A DNA stretch of 64,000 nt from JAAOZP01 sp038848185 (GCA_038848185.1 JAWCNV010000003.1:62001-126000), one strand, 5' to 3'. Counted from the stretch's first letter, positions 8,938 to 19,214 are shown. The notes: generated by a model not told the origin, from the sequence alone. Numbers and translations are program-made.

Positions 8938-11733
8938 TTATTCCCACTTCCAGACCTTCCTTCCCATGAACAGTTCGGGGAGAACGAAGAGCCCCCAGCT
9001 GGCCACACCTACAACGTATGCGAGGTCTATTAGGCTCAAACCTGTTAGATGGAACAGTTGCTGCGTTATCGGTATGTATGTTATTCCAAGGGTTAATGCA
9101 ACAGATGCTAAGTCAGCTATTACGAAGAATTTATTTCTAAAAGCCTTCCTGCCCATTCTCCAGACACTGTGTTTCTCCGAGCGACAATTCCAGACTACGA
9201 AAAGCTCGAACATCGCCGCCTGCACGAAGGCTGTTGTAGTGGCCTCCCTGTATGTTTCCGGAGTTCCAAAACCGTGAGCAGGCCACACGTAGTACTCCAG
9301 ACAGAATACGAGGATTGTTCCAGCAGCCTGTAGCAGGAATGATGCTATTATGAAGGCACCCATTCCATGGAGAATTCCCTCCTCCGGCTTGCGAGGCGGC
9401 CTCTCCATAACATCCACATCTGGAGGATCTGTTGCTAGGGCGATTGCTGGGCCACCGTCAGTAACCAAGTTTATCCAGAGTATCATAGCTGGCAGAAGGG
9501 GAAGCGGGAACATTGTCTCACCAAATATTCCGCCCAGTATTGCGAACGTGCCTATCACAAGCAGTTCGTCGAAGTTGCATGCCAGCAGGAAACGAGCATA
9601 CTTCCTAATGTTGTCGTATATTACTCTGCCCTGTTCAACAGCCTTAACTATCGTCGCGAAATTATCATCCGTCAAAATAAGGTCTGAAGCCTCCTTAGTA
9701 ACGTCCGTACCGGTTATACCCATTGCTACACCGATGTCAGCAGCCTTAACCGCAGGCGCATCGTTAACACCGTCTCCAGTCATTGCAACGATATGGCCCT
9801 TCTTCCTTAGTGCGTTAACGATCTTCAGCTTGTGTTCAGGGGAAACCCTTGCGTAAACCGTAACCCTTTCAACAATCTTCTCAAAATCCTCGTCACTAAG
9901 ACCATCCATCTCAACACCTGTCAAAACCATGTCGCCCTCCTTGAAGATTCCAACCTCCTTGGCAACCGCGACAGCTGTAAGCCTGTGGTCCCCGGTTATC
10001 ATAACGGTCTTTATCCCTGCCTTCTGGCAAAGCTTGTTAGCCTCTATGGCCTCCTCCCTAGGAGGATCTATCATCCCCTGTAGCCCTATGAAAACCATCT
10101 CCCTCTCAACAGTCTCGCCCTCATATTTCGACGTTTTCTCTGGTAGACGCCTATACGCCATTGCAAGAACCCTTAAAGCATCCCCAGCCAGCTGCTCGTT
10201 TATCTCTAGAATTCTTTTTCTCTTCTCCTCTGTCAGAGCCTTCTCCACACCGTTTTCAAGTATACGAGTACACTTTTCCAGAACGATTTCAGGGGCCCCC
10301 TTCATGTAAGCATGAACCTCTCCCCCCGGAGTTTCATGGATAGTGCTCATGCGTTTCCTCTCGGAGGTGAAGGGGATTTCTCCGACCCGCGGAAAACTCT
10401 TCTCCAAAACCTCCTTCTCAAGCCCAGCCTTAGCAGCAGTAACGACTAGAGCACCCTCAGTGGGGTCTCCAAAGATCTCCCACGTATTGTCCTGACTGCT
10501 GCCTCTTAAGCTGGCATTATTGCATAAAGCACCTACTCTTAGAAGGAATTCAAGGCTTCCCTCCGGCTTTACCGTGTCGTCTCCAATATGGAATTCTCCC
10601 TTCGGCTCGTAGCCGACTCCAGTCACCTCAACAAGCTTACCGTCGACGTATAGTTTTCGAACAGTCATCTCTCCCTTGGTTATCGTGCCAGTCTTATCGG
10701 AGCATATCACCGTCACGGCACCCAAGCTTTCTGCCGAAGACAAGCGTCTAACAATAGCGTTGCGCTTCGCAAACTCTCTGGCGCCGAGGGCTAATGCTAC
10801 GGTAACTATCGCCGGAAGCCCCTCTGGAACCGCTGAGATTGCTAAGGCTATAGCAGACATGAATGCCTGGATAAAGCCCTCGATCTCGAAATGCCTCTGC
10901 ATTATTACTTCAAAGGCCTCGAGAGCGAAAATCACGACGCAAACAGCTATGACGACCTTAGCTATTTTACCGGCGAACCTGTTAAGCTTCCTCTGAAGAG
11001 GAGTTTCCTCCTCCTCTGCCGCCTGAACCATTTCAGCAATCTTCCCGAACTCCGTGTTCATGCCCGTAGCGGTTACAACAGCCCTCCCCCTGCCGTAAAC
11101 TATGTGGGTTGCGGAGAAAACCGTGTTACGCCTCTCAGAGACCGATGCTTCCTCATTCAGAACCGTTACCTCTTTCTCAACGGGGGTGGATTCTCCTGTT
11201 AAAATCGCTTCGTTAGCTTTCAGCTCAATCGCTTCAATGAGGCGAGCGTCAGCCGGAACATGGTCACCCGCCTCCAATATAAGAATGTCCCCAGGGACAA
11301 CCTCGCTCGCGGGAATAATAGCCTCTTTACCATCTCTCATCACACGGGCCTTCGGAGCAGCCAGTTTCCTAAGGGCTTCAACAGCCTTCTCAGCCCTGTA
11401 TTCTTGGACGAATCCTGTGACTGCACATAGAACAACTATGGCACTTATCGTAATAACATCGGCAAACGACTCCATGAAATCCTCGCCCTGCGTCATCTCA
11501 TAGTAGCCGATGATGGCGGAGAATATTGTCGCAGCGATCAGCAGCAGAATAAAAATATCCTTAAACTCGTCCAGAAACATTTGGAGGACTGTTCTACGCT
11601 TCGTCTCCTTAATCTCGTTAGGCCCGTATTTCTTAAGCCGTTCAACAGCCTCCTGCGTAGATAAGCCCTCGCGACTAACCCCTAACTCCTTTAAAACTTC
11701 GTCAACATTTGCAGCATGCCAAGGCTTAGACAT
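8938..11733 (-). CDS. P2-type cation (Ca2+-like) transporting ATPase
   Basis: A 931-residue P-type ATPase of the SERCA/PMCA-like class. It has an N-terminal cation-ATPase domain, the actuator with TGES, PEGLP in membrane helix 4, phosphorylation motif SDKTGT, TGDH, GDGVNDAPA, and the C-terminal cation-ATPase domain with about four helices. Helix 5 carries NFDELL and helix 6 NLVTDGGPA, retaining acidic and Asn residues used for Ca2+ binding. Ca2+ (or Mn2+) export is the usual role. A second, distinct P2 ATPase lies at 37029-39794. ATG at 11733. The family is certain; the ion is inferred. Confidence 0.93.
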   Translation of the reverse strand: MSKPWHAANVDEVLKELGVSREGLSTQEAVERLKKYGPNEIKETKRRTVLQMFLDEFKDIFILLLIAATIFSAIIGYYEMTQGEDFMESFADVITISAIVVLCAVTGFVQEYRAEKAVEALRKLAAPKARVMRDGKEAIIPASEVVPGDILILEAGDHVPADARLIEAIELKANEAILTGESTPVEKEVTVLNEEASVSERRNTVFSATHIVYGRGRAVVTATGMNTEFGKIAEMVQAAEEEETPLQRKLNRFAGKIAKVVIAVCVVIFALEAFEVIMQRHFEIEGFIQAFMSAIALAISAVPEGLPAIVTVALALGAREFAKRNAIVRRLSSAESLGAVTVICSDKTGTITKGEMTVRKLYVDGKLVEVTGVGYEPKGEFHIGDDTVKPEGSLEFLLRVGALCNNASLRGSSQDNTWEIFGDPTEGALVVTAAKAGLEKEVLEKSFPRVGEIPFTSERKRMSTIHETPGGEVHAYMKGAPEIVLEKCTRILENGVEKALTEEKRKRILEINEQLAGDALRVLAMAYRRLPEKTSKYEGETVEREMVFIGLQGMIDPPREEAIEANKLCQKAGIKTVMITGDHRLTAVAVAKEVGIFKEGDMVLTGVEMDGLSDEDFEKIVERVTVYARVSPEHKLKIVNALRKKGHIVAMTGDGVNDAPAVKAADIGVAMGITGTDVTKEASDLILTDDNFATIVKAVEQGRVIYDNIRKYARFLLACNFDELLVIGTFAILGGIFGETMFPLPLLPAMILWINLVTDGGPAIALATDPPDVDVMERPPRKPEEGILHGMGAFIIASFLLQAAGTILVFCLEYYVWPAHGFGTPETYREATTTAFVQAAMFELFVVWNCRSEKHSVWRMGRKAFRNKFFVIADLASVALTLGITYIPITQQLFHLTGLSLIDLAYVVGVASWGLFVLPELFMGRKVWKWE

Positions 11734-11905
11734 TCTAATCCCCTCTGGTTTCTAGCGGCACGTGTAAAAACACACTTATAAGATTAACTATTCGCAGTCA
11801 TTTGAATCTATGAGAAATGTTCATGGTATTAGTAGAGGCCGCACAGCAAATTCCATTGGTATGTTAGAAATTGGAAGAAAATGGGTTTAAGAATCATCTG
11901 GAGTT

Positions 11906-12868
11906 ATGAATTATCAAGAAAAAATGGTGGCGAATATGAGCAAAGGGTTAGGTTTTTTAATCATACTAATAATACTGATTGGGGTTGGGATTGTGGGATT
12001 TTATTTATTTAAAGAAAAACTGGAATTAGAAGACCAGGGATCATCTTCAGAACCATCTTCCTCAACACCAAGCGGTTCCTCCTCTCAGCCAGCTGAAGAA
12101 GAGAAGGCTTATTGGGTAACCAATCCGACCAGTGGTGCAAGGGTATACGTTCAGGTAATCCTACCCCGAGAGGGGGCTGAAAAATTCCCAGCCTTAGTAC
12201 TTGTTCCAGGCGGCCTTGGCGATAGTAGTTTCTTCCTGCCTACTAAAGCGAGAAGCCTTGTTGAAGCCGGGTTCGCAGTAATTGTTTTCGATCCCGATGG
12301 GCGTGGCAGAAGCGGTGGCGAGGAGGATTTTAACGGCCATATTCATCAAGACGGTTTAGCCGCGGTTATCCGTTTCGCCGCTACTCTTCCAAAAATAGAC
12401 TCTGAGAATATTGGGCTAGTAACCTACTCGTATGGAATCACCATGGGAAGCGGGGCTTTAGCCCGCTATCCAGACCTACCAGTTAAATTCCTGATAGATT
12501 GGGAGGGGCCAGCCCGTAGAGAATACACGACAGGCAATTGCCAAGAGAACTTTGGAGGAGTCCCGTGGCCTTCTTGCACCAATGATTCTTTTTGGTCGCA
12601 AAGGGAAGCGGTGAACTTCATCTCGGAGGTTCGTGTCCCGTATCAACGCATCCAGTCAGCTAAAGACCATGCTCAACCAATAGTCACCCATGCAATAGAG
12701 ATGATTAATGCAGCAGTAGAAGGAGGTGCTCCCTGGGTACGTTTAAACGATGAGCCGCCGAACCAAACATATAACCCAAGTGCACTACCGAGGATGCTTC
12801 CGGAATCCCAAGACCCCCTGTTAGAACAGCATATTGTTCGATATGCTAAAGAATTGCTAGATAGGTGA
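11906..12868 (+). CDS. Membrane-anchored alpha/beta hydrolase
   Basis: Residues 12-34 form one hydrophobic anchor, followed by a Ser/Pro/Glu-rich linker (44-70) that probably crosses the cell-surface layer. An alpha/beta-hydrolase domain follows, with oxyanion region PGGLGD, FDPDGRGRSGG, the nucleophile elbow TYSYG and a C-terminal DHAQPIVTH that could supply the catalytic His. This is like dienelactone hydrolase and prolyl-oligopeptidase relatives, and the domain most likely faces outside. ATGs at codons 1, 7 and 11 all precede the anchor; a GGAG lies only two bases before codon 1, so codon 7 or 11 may be used. The substrate is unknown. Confidence 0.8.
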   Translation: MNYQEKMVANMSKGLGFLIILIILIGVGIVGFYLFKEKLELEDQGSSSEPSSSTPSGSSSQPAEEEKAYWVTNPTSGARVYVQVILPREGAEKFPALVLVPGGLGDSSFFLPTKARSLVEAGFAVIVFDPDGRGRSGGEEDFNGHIHQDGLAAVIRFAATLPKIDSENIGLVTYSYGITMGSGALARYPDLPVKFLIDWEGPARREYTTGNCQENFGGVPWPSCTNDSFWSQREAVNFISEVRVPYQRIQSAKDHAQPIVTHAIEMINAAVEGGAPWVRLNDEPPNQTYNPSALPRMLPESQDPLLEQHIVRYAKELLDR

Positions 12869-12948
12869 TTTATTTCAGATTCTCAGAAGTATCCTCAACC
12901 ATCGTTTGCTGACCATGATACGTTTGAGACACCTATATCAGGAAAAAC

Positions 12949-15018
12949 TCAGGGTATCAGAAGAAGTATTAGGGGAGCGAAAACTTCAGCCACTAAAGAC
13001 ATAACGGTGATCATTGTGTTCAAAGATGGGCCAGCAGTGTCCTTGAACGGGTCTCCAACAGTGTCTCCTGTAACAGCAGCCTTATGAGCCTCTGAACCCT
13101 TCCCGCCATGCGCACCAGACTCTATATATTTTTTAGCATTATCCCAGAGCCCGCCGGAGTTCGCCATGAAGAGTGCAAAGATTATTCCCGTAACAATGCT
13201 CCCAGCTAGAAAGCCGGCTAGCGCCTCCTTCCCTAGGAACACCATGGTTAAAATTGGAACCACTATTGCCAAGGAGCAGGGCAGCATGAGCTCCCTGATT
13301 GCACCTCTCGTCGCTATATCTACGCATTTAGCGTAATCCGGCTTCGCCTTTCCCTCCATTAACCCCGGTATCTCTTTGAACTGGCGCCTAACTTCCTCAA
13401 CCATCCTCTCAGCGTTTCTCCCGACAGCAAGGATCAGGAGGGCTGAGAGTAGCGGCGGCATCATTCCACCTAGGAAAACCCCGGCGACAACCCCCGGCTT
13501 CATCAGGTCAAGAGTTTCAATGTCAACTAGGTGAGCGTAGGCGGCGAAAAGCGCTAGAACAGTCAGCGCTGCAGCACCTATAGCGAACCCTTTAGTAATT
13601 GCTTTAGTAGTGTTTCCAGCAGCGTCCAGCCTGTCAGCAATCTCGATAACCTCCTCCCCTAAGCCGGATTGTTCTGCAACTCCCTTCGCATTGTCTGAAA
13701 CAGGCCCGTAGGCGTCAGCCGAAATAGTCATCCCTACGGTCGCAAGCATTCCCACCGCAGATATGGCGATCCCGTAGAATGGGCTTACTCCGAAAGCCTC
13801 AGCAAGATACCAGGCAGCCATGGTGGCGACGCAGATGCCTATTACAGGGGGAACTATACTGACTATCCCGTAGGAGAACCCGGTCAATATATTTATCGCA
13901 GCCCCGGTTGTTGATGCCTGAGCAACCTTCTGAGCCGGAGCCCTATCTATGGATGTGAAGTAGTCTGATGTGACCCCGATTATTACTCCCGCTGTTAAGC
14001 CTGCAACCGTTGGCAGAAATATCCCGAGCCACCTATTGCCCTCCAACCCTGAGAAATAAGAAACTGCGAAGAGGAATATTGTGAAGATGACCCATGTGAA
14101 GAAGGAGCCTCTGTTAAGTGCTGCACCGGGATTTCCCCTTATGCTTTGCTTAACGATAAGAACACCCAGTATTGAAGCGAAAAGCCCTACAGCCGCTATC
14201 AGGAGAGGTAGCGTTGTTAAAACCGTTTCACCCAGCTCTGAACCGATGATCATAGCAGCCACAATACTCGCAATATACGAGTCAACCAGGTCAGCACCCA
14301 TCCCCGCAACATCACCCACGTTGTCACCCACATTGTCCGCGATCACAGCAGGATTCCTTGGATCATCCTCCGGAATCCCTAGCTCAACCTTACCAACGAG
14401 GTCTGCACTAATGTCGGCTGTCTTCGTGTATATTCCTCCACCCGCCTTCGCGAAAAGCGCGAGAGCACTGGCCCCGAAGCTGAAGCCTAGAACAATGTTT
14501 GAAGCATCAGCCTGACCCCAGCCGAGAACAATGTTGAACAGGTAGAAGAGTATGCTTATGCCTAGGAGAGCTAGGCCGACGACGAAAAGCCCCATGACAG
14601 CCCCGCCGTAGAAAGCTATTGGAAAAGCCTTCTTCAAACCTTGTTTAGCAGCGTTGGCGGTTCTAACGTTCGCCTCCACAGCAGCCATCATTCCAACGTA
14701 AGCGGCGATTGTTGTGCACACTGAGCCGAGGATATATGATGTGGCGACGCTCACCCCGTAGTAAACATTTTGCTGAGAAAAAGCATAGAACACGCCGAGA
14801 ACAATAGCCATCACCAGCACGAAAACAGCCAGCGTTAAATTCTGCCTTTTAAGATAAGCTTTCGCACCCTCCTTTATTGCACCCGCGATCTCCCTCATCC
14901 TATCAGTGCCGCTTTCCTGGCCTGCAACATAACGGTACAAGTAGCCAGCCAAACCTACGGCAGCCAAACCAGCTATCGGCGTTACTTGGAACCATTCCAT
15001 GACTGATCCCTCGAACAC
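12949..15018 (-). CDS. hppA: Membrane-bound K+-independent H+-pyrophosphatase
   Basis: A 689-residue integral membrane pump with about 16 helices, coupling PPi hydrolysis to ion export. The PPi/Mg site signature is present: ADLVGKVE, EDDPRNPAVIADNVGDNVGD (about 215-235) and a second acidic cluster GDTVGDPFKDTAGPS near the C-terminus. The K+-dependence motif reads GNTTKAITKG with Lys at 472. Family knowledge links this lysine to K+-independent enzymes, which pump protons, whereas Na+ pumps carry Ala here. The start may be ATG 15018 or the Met at codon 7. It stands next to the methyltransferase genes but is divergent from them. Confidence 0.95.
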   Translation of the reverse strand: MFEGSVMEWFQVTPIAGLAAVGLAGYLYRYVAGQESGTDRMREIAGAIKEGAKAYLKRQNLTLAVFVLVMAIVLGVFYAFSQQNVYYGVSVATSYILGSVCTTIAAYVGMMAAVEANVRTANAAKQGLKKAFPIAFYGGAVMGLFVVGLALLGISILFYLFNIVLGWGQADASNIVLGFSFGASALALFAKAGGGIYTKTADISADLVGKVELGIPEDDPRNPAVIADNVGDNVGDVAGMGADLVDSYIASIVAAMIIGSELGETVLTTLPLLIAAVGLFASILGVLIVKQSIRGNPGAALNRGSFFTWVIFTIFLFAVSYFSGLEGNRWLGIFLPTVAGLTAGVIIGVTSDYFTSIDRAPAQKVAQASTTGAAINILTGFSYGIVSIVPPVIGICVATMAAWYLAEAFGVSPFYGIAISAVGMLATVGMTISADAYGPVSDNAKGVAEQSGLGEEVIEIADRLDAAGNTTKAITKGFAIGAAALTVLALFAAYAHLVDIETLDLMKPGVVAGVFLGGMMPPLLSALLILAVGRNAERMVEEVRRQFKEIPGLMEGKAKPDYAKCVDIATRGAIRELMLPCSLAIVVPILTMVFLGKEALAGFLAGSIVTGIIFALFMANSGGLWDNAKKYIESGAHGGKGSEAHKAAVTGDTVGDPFKDTAGPSLNTMITVMSLVAEVFAPLILLLIP

Positions 15019-15046
15019 TACAGACCTTTTGAAACAAAAATCCGAA

Positions 15047-15054
15047 CTTATAAG
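15047..15054 (-). promoter_or_regulatory. TATA box for pyrophosphatase gene
   Basis: CTTATAAG lies about 32 bp upstream of the start at 15018, with an A/T-rich BRE-like stretch beyond it. The distance predicts a transcript with almost no leader. Confidence 0.5.
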
Positions 15055-15213
15055 TTTATTTAAACATGGAGTTGAAAATCCAAGCCTAGTTAAACCATTG
15101 TTCTAATAATGTGCTTGAAAAACAGGGGATTCTCATTACAATTGTTAGTTAGAACTCCAATGATGCAAGCTTCGAAAACTTTATCAGGAGAAGAAGTAAC
15201 GCTAGTCTTAACA

Positions 15214-15867
15214 ATGTCTGAGGTAGAAATCCTTTCAAGACTTAAGGAGGCAATAGTTAAGCTGGATTTTGAAGCATCAGGAAGCTTGGCGCGGGAAGCA
15301 GTTGCGAAAGGAGTGCCACCCCGAGAAATCATTTTGAAAGCGATAAGCAGTGCAATGGAGGAGGTGGGGAAGAAATTCGAGGCTTCAGAATACTTCTTGT
15401 CGGAGCTTATAGTTGCGGGCGAAATAGGTAAGGAAATAACGCAAATGCTACAGCCCTACTTGAAGGACACGGATATTAAGAAGGTTGGGAAAGCGGTGAT
15501 CGGAACAGTGAAAGGAGACCTTCATGACATAGGTAAAAACATTTTCGGAATGATGCTGGAGGCCGCTGGCTTCGAAGTGATAGATCTGGGGAACGATGTT
15601 CCGCCAGAGGCTTTTGTAGAGGCTGTAGCAAAAAACAAGCCGGATATAGTGGGAATGTCGGCACTGCTCACAGTCACAATGGTTGAGATGGAGAACGTGA
15701 TAAACGCCCTTAAGAAAGCAGGATTAAGAGATAAGGTTAAGGTGATAGTGGGTGGTGCCCCTCTAACAGAGGAGTACGCCAAGAAAATAGGTGCAGACGC
15801 CTACGGTAAGGACGCGGTAGTCGGAGTAGAAATCTGCAAGAAATGGGTTGAAAACAAAACAAGCTGA
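15214..15867 (+). CDS. mtaC: Corrinoid protein (methanol/methylamine type)
   Basis: Carries the methyl group on a cobamide between the substrate methyltransferase and the next acceptor. Residues 1-90 are the helical B12-binding cap (MtbC/MetH-like: LKEAI, EVGKKFEASEYFLSELIVAGE). Residues 91-217 are the Rossmann B12 domain with the lower-ligand motif GDLHDIG (His104), followed by GNDVPPE, MSALLTVTM and VGGAPLT. I chose ATG 15214 (217 aa) because the family begins at this helix; the frame stays open to ATG 15109 but the extra 35 residues look like leader sequence. The mtaB gene follows after 21 bp, giving a probable mtaCB operon. The partner gene makes MtaC the best name. Confidence 0.9.
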   Translation: MSEVEILSRLKEAIVKLDFEASGSLAREAVAKGVPPREIILKAISSAMEEVGKKFEASEYFLSELIVAGEIGKEITQMLQPYLKDTDIKKVGKAVIGTVKGDLHDIGKNIFGMMLEAAGFEVIDLGNDVPPEAFVEAVAKNKPDIVGMSALLTVTMVEMENVINALKKAGLRDKVKVIVGGAPLTEEYAKKIGADAYGKDAVVGVEICKKWVENKTS

Positions 15868-15888
15868 TTAGGAAGCGTTGAAATACCC

Positions 15889-17253
15889 TTGTTCAGCCGT
15901 CTAGAGGTAAGCAGTTCTTCAGAACTCGTCTTCGGGTTTGCGAAGCATCCCTTGAACTATGGTCTCGGGCTTAAAATAGGGTGCGGAGAAGTTGTTCCGG
16001 AAGTAAAGTTCTTCCCAAGAAGCCTGTCAGACAGGAGTCCTGAGAAGTTTAAGGCTGAGGTTGAGACAGTTACGAGGGAAATACTTGAGAGGGCTGTTGA
16101 ACTCGGCGTCGACTCGCTTCAAATAGAGACTGAGCAGAGCTTTATGGAAACCAAGAACCCTAGGCTCGCAGCCGAGGTGACGAGCCTGCAGAAATCGCTT
16201 ATGGAGAAGTATACTGACGAACACTCCATGAAGCTTGGCCTAAGGGTTACGGTTGCCGACATAAGGGATTTTAAAGAGGGGTTGAGATCGTCTGCAAACT
16301 ACAGCCTTATGATGGAGACTTTTGAAGCAGTGTCATCGAATGGTGCAGACGTTCTTTCAATAGAATCGGAGGGAGGCAAAGATGTTTTCAACCACAGCAT
16401 CATTAGACAAGACATTAAAGGGATAATTTTCTCGGCAGGCTTACTCGGATCCCTAGACATGAATCTTCTTTGGAAAGATATAGTTAGCATCGCTAAGAGA
16501 AACGGTTCTATAGCTGGGGGAGACACTGCTTGTGCGACCGCGAACACAGCCATGAGGCTTGCCGGCGGAGTAAAATCAATGTCACTGCCTCACACGCTTG
16601 CAGCCATCGTTAGAGCAGTCTCAGCTGCGAGGTCTCTCGTTGCTTACGAGCAGGGTGCAACAGGACCTGGAAAAGACTGCGGCTACGAGAACATTATCAT
16701 AAAAGCGGTAACGGGTTTCCCAATGTCTATGGAGGGGAAGAGCAGTGCGTGCGCACACTCCAGCCTGATAGGTAATATTGCTTCAGCCTGTTGCGACTTA
16801 TGGTCTAACGAGCAGGTTGAAAACATAAAACTGTTCGGGGGAACAGCTCCACAGGTTTTCCTAGAGATGCTTCACTATGATTGCAAGCTTATGAATAAGG
16901 CTATAGCCATGGGGAAGGCCCGTGACCTTAGGGACCTGCTTATTCTCTCAGACGTGTTTGACGATCCTCAGGCTTTCGTCCTGTCCCCCGACATAGCTGT
17001 AGAAATCGCTGGTGCAATAGTCTCCGAGCATAAGAGCTACTATAGGAGGGTCAGGTCAGCATGCCAGAAAACAGTTGAGCTTATGGAGACCTCATCCTCT
17101 CTGCATTTAACTCCTCCCGAGCAACGCTTCCTGTCTAATGTTAAAAAAACTATAAGCCTTCTCCCAGAGGATGAGGAAGCCTTTAGGGAGCAGATGTGCA
17201 GGGTTTTCATCGGTAAGGTACCGACTTTCAGGGAGAAAGACTACTGGCCTTAG
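15889..17253 (+). CDS. mtaB: Methanol:corrinoid methyltransferase MtaB
   Basis: Zinc enzyme that moves the methyl group of methanol to the cobamide of MtaC. The three zinc ligands known for Methanosarcina MtaB (Glu164, Cys220, Cys269) are matched by Glu159 in LSIESEGGK, Cys215 in GGDTACATANT and Cys264 in GPGKDCGYEN, with identical spacing (56 and 49). Other family blocks are AKHPLNYG, ADIRDFKE, SLVAYEQGA and MSMEGKSSACAHSS. The start is TTG 15889; no ATG lies in frame upstream. The stop overlaps the convergent activator gene by 4 bp. Substrate specificity for methanol is inferred from family membership; a related methoxyl or short alcohol substrate cannot be excluded. Confidence 0.92.
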   Translation: MFSRLEVSSSSELVFGFAKHPLNYGLGLKIGCGEVVPEVKFFPRSLSDRSPEKFKAEVETVTREILERAVELGVDSLQIETEQSFMETKNPRLAAEVTSLQKSLMEKYTDEHSMKLGLRVTVADIRDFKEGLRSSANYSLMMETFEAVSSNGADVLSIESEGGKDVFNHSIIRQDIKGIIFSAGLLGSLDMNLLWKDIVSIAKRNGSIAGGDTACATANTAMRLAGGVKSMSLPHTLAAIVRAVSAARSLVAYEQGATGPGKDCGYENIIIKAVTGFPMSMEGKSSACAHSSLIGNIASACCDLWSNEQVENIKLFGGTAPQVFLEMLHYDCKLMNKAIAMGKARDLRDLLILSDVFDDPQAFVLSPDIAVEIAGAIVSEHKSYYRRVRSACQKTVELMETSSSLHLTPPEQRFLSNVKKTISLLPEDEEAFREQMCRVFIGKVPTFREKDYWP

Positions 17254-19094
17254 CCTAACAACGGCATTCTCCTGCTTAAAGCATCCATAACCCGGGGAAA
17301 CATCTCTTTTCTCTTATGCGGGAGAAGAGTCGAGTCAATAAACTCGCTCTGAAACTCTCGGACAGTATTCAAGTCCACAACCCGGATTCTTCTAGCTATA
17401 AGCTCAGCCTCACCCCTAGCCTTTTTTGAGAGGAGGCTCATCACAGCCCCGTGTCCAGAGCCGTTTCCTATCTGCACTATTTTCTCTAGGGGAAGCTCGG
17501 GAATCATACCCACCATCATCGCTGACCTTGGGTCAACATAGTTTCCGAATGCTCCGGCCACATACACTTTAGAAAGGTCCTGTGGGGATAGACCAGCCTT
17601 TTTCAAGAGCAGCGAGCAGGCGGAGAAGACGGCTGCCTTAGCCAGTTGGAAGCTTCTAACGTCTGACTGAGTTATGCAGATTCTCCTTCCCCCACTGTTA
17701 ACCGCCAGTGTAAAAGCCCTATCCCCATTAAGCTTCACAACCCTAGGAATACCTGAGTCAACTATTCTCCCTCTCTGGTCTAAGACTCTGGATATCAGCA
17801 TCCAAGCTATCGAATCCACTACTCCTGAGCCACATATGCCTCTCGGATCCTTGCCGCCAATAGTCTTAAAGTACACGTCGTACGTCTCCACATCTATTGA
17901 TACTGATTCTATTGCCCCCTCCATCCCCCTCATCCCGCTGGAAAGACCTGCACCCTCTATAGCAGGCCCAGCCGCGGTGGAGGCTGCAAGCATCAGTTCC
18001 CCAGATTTTAAAACAACCTCGCCGTTAGTCCCCAAGTCTATCAGCAGAGAATTCTCGTCACGCTCACACATCCCAGAAACCATGATATCTGCAACCACGT
18101 CTCCCCCCACATAGCCGCTGACAACCGGAAGAGTGTATGCTACTGCAGAACTGTTCGCCTCTAAACCTATTTCTCTAGTCTTAAAGCAGAGGCTGGACCT
18201 GAAGGGGGGAACATAGGGTGCTGAAGCAATAGCTGACACCTCCGCCCCATAAAGCAGGCTGAGCATAACAGTGTTCCCAGAGAAAACTGTTTCATAAACA
18301 TCTGAAGACAATCCTCCAACATCGTCTAAGGCTTCTCTAACAAGCTTGTTCACTGTCTCCACAACCTTATTCTGAAGGTTTTTTAAATTGCCATGGTTTT
18401 TAACCGCGTAGGTGATTCGCGATATCACGTCATCCCCATGCGTAATCTGACCGTTATAATCCGATTTCACGGAGACAATCCTTCCGGTTTTCAAGCTAAC
18501 GAGGTAAACCACTATAGTAGTGGTGCCGACGTCCACAGCAGCCCCGTAAAAGTCTCTACTGCCTCTCGGCCTCACATCTAAAACCTCGTCTTCACGGATA
18601 ATAGCCTCGAGCTCCCAGCCTAATTCTCTCAGCCTGCTCGGCAGCCTCTTGAGAAGCAAGCTGTCGATAAATCTTGCTTCAACAGACTCCAACAGTCTCT
18701 CCATGTCTGACCTTTGATCCTCAAGCGAAGGTGTTTCAAGCTTAACGTTTACAGGCTTAACTGCAGGGTGGAAATCGAAACCTACGGCAACCCCCTCTTC
18801 CAGTATCTTACCCTTAGCCTGCCTAGATGACTGAGGCACTTCAACAACAGTATCGCCAAGAACCTTTGCCTGGCAGGCAAGCCTAATACCCTGCGAAACA
18901 CCTACACCTCTTTCTGCAGATGATGGTTCAGAGAGACTACCGCTCACGGTTTCCACGATACACTTCTTACAGACCCCCCGTCCCCCGCAAACACTCTCTA
19001 CGTTGACCCCTGCGTTTCTAAGAGCAGTCAGCAAGTCAGACCCATGTGGAACCGTGACTCGGAGTCCTTCGGGTTGAACCGTGACTACAGGCAT
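17250..19094 (-). CDS. ASKHA reductive activator of corrinoid proteins, 2Fe-2S type
   Basis: Corrinoid proteins oxidised to Co(II) are reduced back to Co(I) by ATP-dependent activators. The N-terminus is a plant-type [2Fe-2S] ferredoxin domain with Cys36, Cys42, Cys45 and Cys74 (CX5CX2C...C). A linker follows, and then from about residue 180 a large ASKHA ATPase domain (DUF4445/RACo type) with VDVGTTTIVVYLV, LIDLGTNGEV, GICGSGVVD and VYVAGAFGN. This is the RACo/ODM-activator architecture rather than the RamA type, which ends in a ferredoxin with [4Fe-4S] clusters. Its position beside mtaCB implies MtaC is its client. ATG at 19094, convergent with mtaB. Confidence 0.88.
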   Translation of the reverse strand: MPVVTVQPEGLRVTVPHGSDLLTALRNAGVNVESVCGGRGVCKKCIVETVSGSLSEPSSAERGVGVSQGIRLACQAKVLGDTVVEVPQSSRQAKGKILEEGVAVGFDFHPAVKPVNVKLETPSLEDQRSDMERLLESVEARFIDSLLLKRLPSRLRELGWELEAIIREDEVLDVRPRGSRDFYGAAVDVGTTTIVVYLVSLKTGRIVSVKSDYNGQITHGDDVISRITYAVKNHGNLKNLQNKVVETVNKLVREALDDVGGLSSDVYETVFSGNTVMLSLLYGAEVSAIASAPYVPPFRSSLCFKTREIGLEANSSAVAYTLPVVSGYVGGDVVADIMVSGMCERDENSLLIDLGTNGEVVLKSGELMLAASTAAGPAIEGAGLSSGMRGMEGAIESVSIDVETYDVYFKTIGGKDPRGICGSGVVDSIAWMLISRVLDQRGRIVDSGIPRVVKLNGDRAFTLAVNSGGRRICITQSDVRSFQLAKAAVFSACSLLLKKAGLSPQDLSKVYVAGAFGNYVDPRSAMMVGMIPELPLEKIVQIGNGSGHGAVMSLLSKKARGEAELIARRIRVVDLNTVREFQSEFIDSTLLPHKRKEMFPRVMDALSRRMPLLG

Positions 19095-19214
19095 CAGTCA
19101 AAATCTCCTCCTGTCGGTAAATAAGCTTTGAGACAACCGGCATCCCCCTTTCCAAGCAGATTTCCTTCTGTCGAAAGTTTTTATCTGACCCAATCCGCCT
19201 AGAATCTGGCCAGC

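Noticed and set aside
8817..9008. 63-codon minus-strand frame after the GNAT/M50 gene
   Set aside because: It overlaps the ends of two well-supported genes and has no family features.
9350..9856. 168-codon plus-strand frame inside the Ca2+-type ATPase gene
   Set aside because: It is an antisense shadow; the ATPase on the minus strand has every family motif.
14081..14515. 144-codon plus-strand frame inside the pyrophosphatase gene
   Set aside because: Antisense shadow of the conserved PPase catalytic region.
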